Under the pieces are notes generated by a model. That model worked only from the letters and a program-made list of their open reading frames with translations. It ran no database searches and had not been told where the DNA came from. The position numbers and the translations under genes were made by a program. From Vitrella brassicaformis (Eukaryota > Sar > Vitrellaceae): 29,155 bases of DNA. Below, in pieces: positions 21,901 through 29,155 of the stretch; positions within the stretch are counted from its first letter, which is position 1, and every line of letters starts with the position of its first letter. The DNA is taken from positions 1 through 29,155 of the forward strand of contig CDMY01000699.1 of assembly GCA_001179505.1 (NCBI GenBank). The letters run 5' to 3'.

Positions 21901-22402
21901 GACAAGTACGCAAAGGGGTTTCCGCCATGGGCACTATTCGTCGGATTCATGGTACAACGCACACAAGTGCACAGCGTACACTATAGCCACTCGTTTCTGG
22001 TTTCTTTGGTTTCAGGTCGCCATAGTGTCGGTTCTGCCGATCCCTCTTGTGGCGTTCTGGAAGCACTTGAGGAAGCGGGTGAAGCAGAAGATCGACGAGA
22101 ACCCTGAGGCCACCCAGACGGCCATGTACCCGTCGTCCTCGCGGCCGCCCGCCACACCATCCAACTCCACTGAGGACAACGCATCAAGCGACAGTGACGA
22201 TGATGACGATGGTCCGCCGCCGTCAGCGCTGACAAGCCTGCTGTCCTGCATGCCTGGCAAGCGCAAGACCGGCCGTCAGTCGGCCAGGGGGGTGGAGATG
22301 AGTCAACAGAATGGCAGGGGTGGTGGGAGGGAAGATAGGAAGCATCTGCCGTCATCACAGCCCCAGTTTGATGACGACGACAGTGACGATGAACGGTTCT
22401 GA
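18948..22402 (+). CDS. SLC6-family sodium symporter with two EGF-like domains in the last outer loop
   Basis: Exons: 18948-19178, 19236-19450, 19538-19586, 19682-19795, 19852-19934, 20004-20403, 20481-20610, 20673-20780, 20841-20959, 21021-21033, 21100-21168, 21240-21453, 21527-21951, 22016-22402 (about 851 aa). All 12 helices of the LeuT fold can be followed. TM1 has the family signature [14 protein letters not shown], with Gly where monoamine carriers have Asp, so an amino-acid-like substrate is inferred; then [49 protein letters not shown] and [12 protein letters not shown]. Between TM11 and TM12, on the extracellular side, lie two six-cysteine EGF-like domains (about 632-665 and 676-704; [14 protein letters not shown]). 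The C-terminal tail is acidic and serine-rich. Exon 10 is a 13-nt microexon. Exon 6 carries one base too many: the ends are in different frames, and losing one G from the run at 20071-20075 would reconcile them. Confidence 0.9.
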
Positions 22403-22602
22403 CGATGCCGTCCTCACAAAAACGATCGTGAGGAACGAGGGAGGGGGGAGCCTTTTGTGGCGTCTTTATTCGTATTTTGAGTCGGCTCTGCGTGGGCGAT
22501 CAACGTGAATTCATGTGACAATTCGCTCGTGCGTTCATGTGTTTTTTTCGACAAGTCTTCATGGATCAGGGGGACCTGGGCATGTGTGCCTGTTTCTCGA
22601 GC
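22403..22602. terminator. Convergent 3' ends of transporter and helicase genes
   Basis: Only 200 bp separate the stop codons of the plus-strand transporter and the minus-strand helicase, so both 3' UTRs and cleavage sites must lie here or overlap. No classical AATAAA was seen on either strand. Confidence 0.4.
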
Positions 22603-25600
22603 TCATTCCTCTGGCTGCTCTATGGCATCCTCCAAGTTGCCGCCTCCTCTCTCGGCAGTGTACTCGACGTCCACCATGGCGTCCGATGCCTCCCTTGACT
22701 TCTGTCGCTTCCGTTTGGCCTCATTGCCCTGGTTTGCGTCGATATCCTGCTCGGCTGCTGCCTCTGCTTCAGCGCTCTGCTCCTGCTCGGCGAGGGCACT
22801 GCGGTCACATCAACAGGGCATGCACACAGACGTGCCTGCAGGTATAGCAGATCCACCTTCGTCCTTTCCTGGCCGCACCTTTCCGTCAGGCGTTTCCACA
22901 CATCGTCAGGTTCGATTTCCTCTGCACCGTCGCGCAGGTCGTTCCCCTCATCCTCTTCGCGGAACCGCTGAAGCACCGCCTGAATGTCAAACCTGTCCAC
23001 GAGACAACAGAGGTGGCATGATGGACCTGCTTACACTGTCTCTGGTGGTGTGATTGATGGGGGGTGGCTTACTCTTTGCGTGCTTCTTCGAGTATCTTAT
23101 CGTCCTCCCCCTCATCGAGCTGGCGGAGAAAACTCACATCAGACGGCCGCCAGGGCGCATCCTGATGATGCCACAGAGAGGGAACAAGGCAGAGGGAAGG
23201 AGCAAAGAAAGGAAAGCTCATGAGCGGCCGGCCACGCACATCCGTCCGTCTTTGCCTTACCGGTGTGCGTTTGTACCAGCCCCTGATGTACTTTGCGAGG
23301 AACTTCTCGCTGGGTGGTGTGACGCGCAGGAACCTGCCCTGGTTCTGCTGCGTCCTGATGAATGTCCGCCAGTGTGGGTTGATGACGAGCGTCTCGGCGT
23401 TGGCCACGACCCACAAGTTGAAGCGCGCGCGAGTGAGGGCGACGTTCATGCGCCGCGTGTCGGCCACGAAGCCGATGGTCTTCTTCTTGCTGTGCCCGCG
23501 GACGGCGCTGAAGATCACGCAGTCTTTCTCGCGACCCTGACAGGCAGGCAGGCAGACAGACAGAGGGAATGCGGGAGAGGGGGGCGAGAGGCCATCCATG
23601 GATAGTGCATCTTTTGAGTGTGGGATTTCCCTTACTTGGAAGCCGTCCACAGTGTTGACCTCAATCGGCAGGGGCGCAGTCGAACGAGTCTGACACGTTG
23701 TACAGACATGCAGCGGCGACCATTCGATGTGCCGTTCCGGATTGGCTGTTCATCTGTTTACCCCCAGGACATCTCTGAATTTCTGTCTGATGAGCCGCAC
23801 TTGCTCGGCGTAGGGCGTCACAACAGCCAGCTTCTTTCGCCAATCGAACTCGGATATCTGAAAAGGAAACGACACATCTACATGTATGCCGTCATCTGTT
23901 GCTTTCCGCCTTGCTGACCATCTGCGTGAGGGTGAGAAATATCTGCACGACGAAATCAGCTTCCTCCGGATTGACAAGAGATGACCCCTCAGCCTGACGA
24001 CCACACCCATATGCACGCAACAGCACATGCGCACAACACGCAGGGCTCCCTTTTCCGTCTGTGTGTCTGACGTGCCTGTTCCCTGGTCTTGACGTGGAAG
24101 AACACAACGGGCTGCAGGGCTGGCACACAGTACCAGGGAGGAGCCTTGACCAGCTCGTCGATGTTGGGCGCGTTGTTCAGCTGCTCGTCGTAAAACCTGT
24201 CACACGGCAAGGGAAGGCACGTGTGCGGAATGCGTTGAGTCACTGGTGCGCGAGTTCTCACTCTTTGGATGGGAATTCGGCAATGGTGGGGTGCATCCGG
24301 TACTGCACAGACAGCAATGTCACAGGATAGTGGCCCTCGAGCAACCGCTGAAACAGCGACCGGTTGTATCCCTGTTGTTGCCACACAACGTACATACACG
24401 CATACGTTTGCTGTTCGCTCGGAGCTCCTATGATTTGGTGTTTTGCGGCAATTCTGTTACGTGTTCTTCGCATATCTTGGAGAAGACTGTGGCGGGGAGC
24501 TGCCTGTGATCGCCCACCAAGATGACCCGCCTGGCGCCGAGCTTGAATGGAATCAACACAGACATCTCCACACCCTGCATGCACATCCATCCACTCCAGA
24601 CAACACCACACACATGGGAGTGCACGCCTTGCATGAGCGTGTTTCTCTCCTCTGCCTTGCTTGCCTGTGAGGCCTCGTCGATGATGACCGTGTCGAATCC
24701 GTCTGCGAAGGAGGTCAGATCTCGACCGCCGCAGACAGACAGGGTGGCACACACCACACGCGCCTCAGACAGGATGCCCATACGCACAGCCTGGTAAGAC
24801 AAAAGACGAAAGATAGTCCGGTATGAGGCGGGTCCGTGTATGTGTGTTGTCGCAGCTTTGCCCACATCTCTCTGGGAGAATGATGTGTCCGCTTTGGCCT
24901 TGAGTCGCAGGTTGGTCAGATGCTCAAGCCCATGCTCAAGAATGTCCGGATGGCTGTTCGGACCCACACGAACCACCTGCACTGACAGATCCAAGCACCT
25001 CCGTGTGCCGTCCCATCTCATCTTCTCCCTAGTCTTCTCTTGGCTCACCTGTGGTATGACTCGTTTGCCCTCTTTGTTGTACACGCCCTTGTGCACCAGC
25101 CGCCTCACGATCTCGTCGATCGCCGCATTGGACGGGGCACACACCAACACCTTCCTGAGGGGAGAGAGAGGGAAAGGACGGTTCTGCATGCATGAAGCAG
25201 ACACCGTCTGAGCTCTTATTTTGGCGTACTTTGGTTGTGATCCTTCGCTTATCTTTGACATGTTGATGACGCGATCCGTCTGTTGAGCCGTGGGATACTG
25301 GAAGCATACACACGTATGGCAGCAACTCTCAGCCGGGGCTTTCTCGACTGGTGTTTACCTGGTTGGGCTTTGCGAGGTCTTCAGGCCGCCACGTGACCTT
25401 GTCGTACCTTCATAGACAAGGGGATGTACGGTCACGAGCCTTCATCCCTCCCGCTGTCTACCCCTTACCCCCTCACCAGCACTTGTAGTCCCGTTCGAAC
25501 AGCCACGGCTGTGCCCTTCGCAGCCGCCGACATTCCTCCTTCCTCACCACATCAGGATCGTCAGGGCGCAGGACAGACACCAGCTTGCCTGTGTCGAGCC

Positions 25601-27067
25601 ACTCTATGTGCCGCAACGCCCCACGGATGCGCCTCGGAGGGCTGGTGGACGAGCGGTGGGGGGCTGCCTTGTCCTGAGAAGAAGGGGCGTCCGTCGACTG
25701 AGGAGCAAGCAAGGAGGGATGGAGTGCACTGTCCACCGAGGCAGTGCTAGGTGTCGTACCTTCTTCCCCTGTCGTGTCTGGTTGGCACCGCTCCTCCGCA
25801 CAGATGCGTGCAAGATGACGCTGAGCACGCCCAAGATGGTTGTCGTCTTGCCAGTACCTAAACAGAAACTCGACAACACAAATCACGTTCTTTCGGTGTT
25901 GCCCTGCTCCGTCTAACCAGGGGGGCCCTGCACGAGGGTGATGCCCTTGGTCCTCATGCACGCCTGGATGGCCTCGTACTGCGATTCATTGTACTCCTCA
26001 CGAAGCGTGTCCAGCAGGCGCCCTGGAACTACAAGCCGCAGGTCGTCCTCATCACTTGCGGCAGCCCCGTTCGGTCCAGCTTTCCTCTTATCATCCTCTG
26101 CTGGTGTCTGCCCGTCTGGCGGGATCTCGTCGAGGGAACGTGGGTTGAGGACGAAGTCCTTCAGAAGCAGGTCCGGGACGGCACAAAGGGCCTAAGGGAG
26201 AAGACACCAAATGGGAAAGAAGCGCCTCTTGACGAGCGACGCATCTAGGGAAGTGTCCTTGTACTTCCCACCTGGAACTCTCTGTGTATGGTGGTGAGTC
26301 CCGTGATGCGGGTGACGTGCCATGTCTTGAATCCGTTGATGGTCTCCGCCACAATGTGCCCCCTGGGCGTGTCGCAGTCCAGACACACCTTGACCGTCAG
26401 CACCTCCCGCACAGAGCTCTCCACCATACCCAGCGTGTGAATCTTGGCAAGGTCATCGAGGTCGGGGTTCGCCGCTGCCTCATGATTCTCCTTGGGGTCA
26501 GGGGGAGCGGACGGGGGGGATTGGGAGGGAGGGGCGAAGTTGGCCGTTGGATGCTGAGAAAGGAGCACTAGGTCGGCGTGGCTGTACATGAGATGCGACC
26601 GGAAGGGACGCTCCAGCTCCAGGCGAACGAAGTCGCCCACCATCTGCGCCTTAGTCTGGACGGACATGCAACCAATAACATACATGCATGGCTTCGCCCG
26701 TTCTGTGAGTAGGGACCTGTTTGCATGGTTCGGTAGTGACAGCCTCGAGTGTCTTGGCTCGCTCGATAGTCGCCTTGGTCTCGACGAGGAACAGAGGCAG
26801 GAACACGTCGCTGTACTCCTTGGCACTGCCGAAGTGGACGGGCACAGACTTGAGGTCATCAATGGGGCTCTTGGTAGAGGTCTCCTGCTGCGCCTCAGCA
26901 TCCACTTGCTTGTCGGCGTCTGCGGCGCTCTCTCTCTTTCTGGACGCCCGTTGCCTCTGTTGCATGAGTATATGGTCATCCACGATGTCTTCGTAGTAGT
27001 CCCATTTGAGCACATTCTGGTGCAGCTCGTCTAAGATCTGCTCAGTGTTCCCTGCTGAATCCACCAT
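22603..27067 (-). CDS. SEN1/senataxin-like superfamily 1 helicase, 20 exons
   Basis: Exons (minus): 27067-26717, 26655-26272, 26191-25918, 25857-25760, 25697-25477, 25407-25359, 25297-25260, 25154-25049, 24976-24866, 24790-24665, 24574-24461, 24371-24262, 24196-24094, 23993-23919, 23857-23762, 23689-23636, 23536-23261, 23161-23073, 22992-22879, 22798-22603 (2985 nt, 994 aa, all phases consistent). Motifs: Walker A GPPGTGKT (334-341, an intron splitting its second Gly), VLVCAPSNAAIDEIV, Walker B DEASQ (582-586), VILVGDHRQLPATV, SLFQRLL...VQYRMHP, VNTVDGFQGREKD and RMNVALTRAR (799-808). This is the UPF1-like branch, closest to Sen1/senataxin, which unwinds RNA and RNA-DNA hybrids in transcription termination. 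The N-terminal LKWDYYEDI also fits Sen1-type proteins. A basic NLS-like KRKRQKSRE is near the C-terminus. About 60-70 residues between motif I and Ia look like a lineage-specific insert. One intron (24664-24575) appears to use a GC donor. Confidence 0.92.
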
Positions 27068-27179
27068 GCCGGGGCAAAAAGAAGGAGAAAGGAACGGTTC
27101 CTGGGCGGCCTGCCAGTGTTTTGCCAGTGTTTTACAACTATGCGTCTCTAACCCGGAATACAGGGAATTGGCTTTCACA

Positions 27180-27644
27180 CAGTGGGCTTTCATGTTTCGC
27201 TTGCTTCCTCTGGCTTCTGTACACTTGCCAGGGCTTCTTGCTGTCGGGCGATATCGCCCGTTCTTGTGTATGTAGCCAGGGGAAGTGTTCGTGAACGTTC
27301 TACCAGGCAGTCAGTGCCTGTTGTCATCTGTGTGTCGGCCGGGTGACAGTGCCTTTCCTTTCGTGGTGGACCATAGGGATGCCTTGTGCATGCTTCGTGC
27401 GTGTGCATCACCTTGCCGCCCGGCCCCCCGAAGGGGTACGCAAGAACGAGTCTGTGTGATGCAGGCCTGTCTACCCACCCGGCGGACACACAGATGACAG
27501 CAGAGGGCACTGACTGCATGGTAGAAAGTTCACGAACACTTCCCCTGGCTACATACACAAGAACGGGCGATATCGCCCGACAGCAAGAAGCCCTGGCAAG
27601 TGTACAGAAGCCAGAGGAAGCAAGCGAAACATGGACGCCCACTG
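27180..27644. mobile_element. Foldback (long inverted repeat) element
   Basis: The segment 27191-27296 is the perfect reverse complement of 27528-27633 (106 of 106 bases by eye). The similarity extends outward to 27180 and 27644 (CAGTGGGC ends, 2 mismatches in 11) and inward, with small gaps, to about 27349 and 27468, leaving a loop of about 120 bp. Each arm contains the small palindrome CGGGCGATATCGCCCG. No transposase is encoded and no clear target-site duplication is visible. It fits a foldback/MITE-type element or a locally inverted duplication. It sits 113 bp upstream of the helicase start codon. Apparent open frames through it on both strands are by-products of the symmetry. Confidence 0.85.
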
Positions 27645-27768
27645 AGCCATCAAATGCAACAAACAACTTGAACAATCAAGTGAATACACCACCCATGTGC
27701 AAGGAAGGCAGGAAGACAACAGAAGGAGAGAAAGAAGGATAGCCAAGCAGGCCATAACGCCCTACAAC

Positions 27769-28325
27769 ATGCAGACCGACGATGCCGAAGGTGCACTCCT
27801 ACCCTCCTACCTTGGTCGTTGTGGTGAGTTAGCTAGAAAGGCTCTGTCAGAAGCCCAATCTGCTTATACGTCCGCGGCCGATCAGATACCATCACACAGG
27901 CGAGAAGGAGCTCAAGCGCTACCAACACACCATGCAGCCCAACACGCTCCGGTCCTGGCATGCAAGCATGCGGGTTTGCGCCCGTTTCAGCGGATATACA
28001 GCGAATCGTGTCTCTCTCAGTCTCCCTCCTTTCTCTTATCTTTCTTTCTCCTTCCTTCCTTCCTTCCTCTTCCTTCCTTCCTCTTCCTTCTCTGTGTGTG
28101 CGTGTGTGGCGTGACATCTGAATGACTCGCTCGCTGGTTTTTGAAATGCATTTCCAAGTGTCCATTCAGACTACAGGAAGCTGAACAGGACCGGTTTGCG
28201 CTTCCTCCCTGGTTCTGTTCGGCTTCATTATACATGACATTGAACTCATGGCATCGACTTGCAGCCCATCCCAACCAGCACGAAAGGACTCTGGCTCACG
28301 CGAAACCACCCATCAGTTGTAAAAT
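27769..28325 (+). CDS. Possible small gene of unknown function
   Basis: A weak model: ATG at 27769 opens an exon to 27823 (donor GTGAGT), then 27900-27951, then an exon from 28170, preceded by a long C/T-rich tract (28014-28092) and TTCAG. Phases match, and the joined product starts MQTDDAEGALLPSYLGRC and continues with Glu/Gln-rich sequence. I recognise no family. The 3' end is uncertain: the last exon either runs on antisense to the neighbouring minus-strand exon, or is spliced again (55-nt intron, acceptor CTTGCAG near 28263) and stops at a TAA near 28322. Not supported by homology. Confidence 0.27.
28014..28092. repeat. CT-rich low-complexity tract
   Basis: Nearly pure pyrimidine on the plus strand with TTCC and TTTC units. 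It could be the polypyrimidine tract of the doubtful small gene or a plain microsatellite. Confidence 0.8.
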
Positions 28326-28363
28326 GCGCATTTCGCCTCCATTGCATCCGACTCTGTCAACAA

Positions 28364-28604
28364 CTAATCATCCTCTGTCGGCACCTCCTGCTCCCTTTTC
28401 CTCTTCCCTGCCCTCGTGCCCCTGGCCGGACCCCCCTCATCCGCCCTGTCCTTGGCCTTGGCCTCCTTGGCCTCGAGCTTTAACGAACGCACCTTCTCCC
28501 GCGCCCACTCCCTATACTCCACTGCCATCTCAAGGTTTACCTGCATACATTTACATACTGCGTACAAGTAATTAGCTTCTGTGTGGTCCACGTCTCGCAG
28601 TAGC
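28364..28604 (-). CDS. Last exon of a minus-strand gene, unknown function
   Basis: A clean acceptor (CTTGCAG) precedes an 80-codon open exon at 28604-28364 that ends in TAG. The product begins LLRDVDHTEANYLYAV, continues with a Glu/Lys/Ala-rich helical segment (EWAREKVRSLKLEAKEAKAK), then a basic NLS-like RAGKRKRE and an acidic end. This is a typical C-terminal tail of a nuclear protein, but the family is unknown. Upstream exons are not visible. The intron before it contains the start of an LTR retrotransposon only 20 nt from the exon, so the rest of the gene lies beyond the window or the gene has been broken by the insertion. Confidence 0.45.
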
Positions 28605-28624
28605 CTGCAAGACGTGAGGAGGGG

Positions 28625-28927
28625 TGTTGGGATTTGCCATGTGTTTTACAAGTCATAGCGCTCTACCTACTGTTTTGGCACACTTGAGCGTTGACTGACT
28701 TTGCTGCCTGTTTCCTGCCTCTGCCTTCATGTAAGTGGGTCGCCGATAAGCCCAGCCAGCCTGCATGTCATCGTGGGTCGCCGATAGCCCAGCTCGCCAA
28801 GGCCACGTGCCTTTTCGTGTTCGCCTTCGTGTTTGCCTGCCTGCTTGTTTATGTTGGACCTCTCTGCCGCTCTTTTATCAACGCTCGTGATCTGTGGGAC
28901 TCTGCTATCCACACAACAACTTCAACA
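28625..28927 (+). mobile_element. Probable 5' LTR of a Copia-type retrotransposon
   Basis: The 303-bp segment begins TGTTG and ends CAACA, the usual LTR end pattern of Ty1/copia elements. It is followed immediately by TGGGCGCAGC, a possible tRNA primer-binding site since it starts with TGG. A gag-like open frame starts 29 bp later. Inside it, a 20-21 bp direct repeat (GTGGGTCGCCGATA...) occurs at 28735-28755 and 28773-28792. The 3' LTR is outside the window, so identity between LTRs and a target-site duplication cannot be checked. Confidence 0.5.
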
Positions 28928-28955
28928 TGGGCGCAGCAAAAACTGGACTACAGCG

Positions 28956-29155
28956 ATGACCGAGAGTCAGCTTCTCGCCGCTACTCAACGCCTCTGCGAG
29001 GTCACTCTCGATGACGTCAAGCTCTCTGTGCCCGTCCTCGATGGAGATGAGCTCGACTACTACCGCTGGCAGCTTCGTGTGAGCAGCCTGCTCTCAGAAG
29101 ACTACGCAAACCTCCTGCCCGAGACAGAACCTGCAGCAGACGCCATCAAGAAACC
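28956..29155 (+). CDS. Start of a Copia-type gag-like protein, truncated by the window edge
   Basis: An ATG at 28956 opens a frame of 66 codons that runs off the right edge. The product has the pattern of Copia-type Gag N-termini: a hydrophobic-x-x-LDG-(D/N)-x-x-x-Y-x-x-W stretch followed by a helix and acidic residues (VLDGDELDYYRWQLRVSSLL). In this family the region forms the start of the capsid domain that packages element RNA into particles in the cytoplasm. Its place just after a TGTTG...CAACA segment and a TGG primer site supports the call. Without the downstream integrase and reverse transcriptase the assignment remains provisional. Confidence 0.5.
   Translation, partial: MTESQLLAATQRLCEVTLDDVKLSVPVLDGDELDYYRWQLRVSSLLSEDYANLLPETEPAADAIKK

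Noticed and set aside
27190-27742. Open frames on both strands encoding the same peptide twice
   Set aside because: Explained fully by the inverted repeat arms; no codon-like pattern or domain.

Overview
The window looks like nuclear DNA of an intron-rich protist. It is GC-rich and gene-dense, has genes on both strands, and about 60 short introns (mostly 55-200 nt) could be reconstructed. Nearly all are GT-AG, with several very small exons of 13-21 nt. Protein families and style (CCCH zinc fingers, SEN1-type helicase, SLC6 transporter, many TCTG/CAGA tetranucleotide repeats) suggest an alveolate, possibly a chromerid alga such as Vitrella. That assignment is inference from style, not a database match. 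No rRNA, tRNA or CRISPR array was seen.

Layout. 1-1568: mostly noncoding, with a frame-broken MORN_2-like repeat tract on the minus strand (530-876). 1569-5250 (-): a 5-exon gene for a large, low-complexity protein of unknown function. 5441-7333 (+): an 11-exon short-chain dehydrogenase of the very-long-chain 3-oxoacyl-CoA reductase type, divergent from the previous gene. 7334-8754: microsatellite-rich gap. 8755-10721 (-) and 11228-12433 (+): two divergent CCCH zinc-finger genes about 500 bp apart. 12434-13893: microsatellite-rich gap. 13894-16349 (+): a secreted protein with an EF-hand loop, a helical middle, a bacterial-type RTX/serralysin beta-roll and a hydrophobic C-terminal tail. 16558-17638 (+): a three-pass membrane protein of unknown function. 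17639-18947: gap with strong palindromes. 18948-22402 (+): a 14-exon SLC6 sodium symporter with two EGF-like domains between TM11 and TM12. 22603-27067 (-): a 20-exon SEN1/senataxin-like helicase, convergent with the transporter. 27180-27644: a 465-bp foldback element with 106-bp perfect arms just upstream of the helicase start. 27769-28604: a doubtful small gene and the last exon of a minus-strand gene. 28625-29155: the 5' end of a probable Copia-type LTR retrotransposon (LTR plus gag start) inserted in an intron of that last gene.

The genes do not form one pathway. RNA metabolism is over-represented (two CCCH proteins, one SEN1 helicase). The most unusual items are the EGF-bearing SLC6 transporter, the intron-split RTX beta-roll protein (with an intron that looks born from a tandem duplication), the foldback element, and repeated use of TCTG microsatellites as polypyrimidine tracts. 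Two conserved genes carry a one-base frame problem, each in or next to a run of five Gs. All exon models were built by eye from splice signals, reading frame and family motifs. Six of the multi-exon models sum to an exact multiple of three with matching phases. The CCCH model on the plus strand also sums to a multiple of three, but its tail frame is doubtful.
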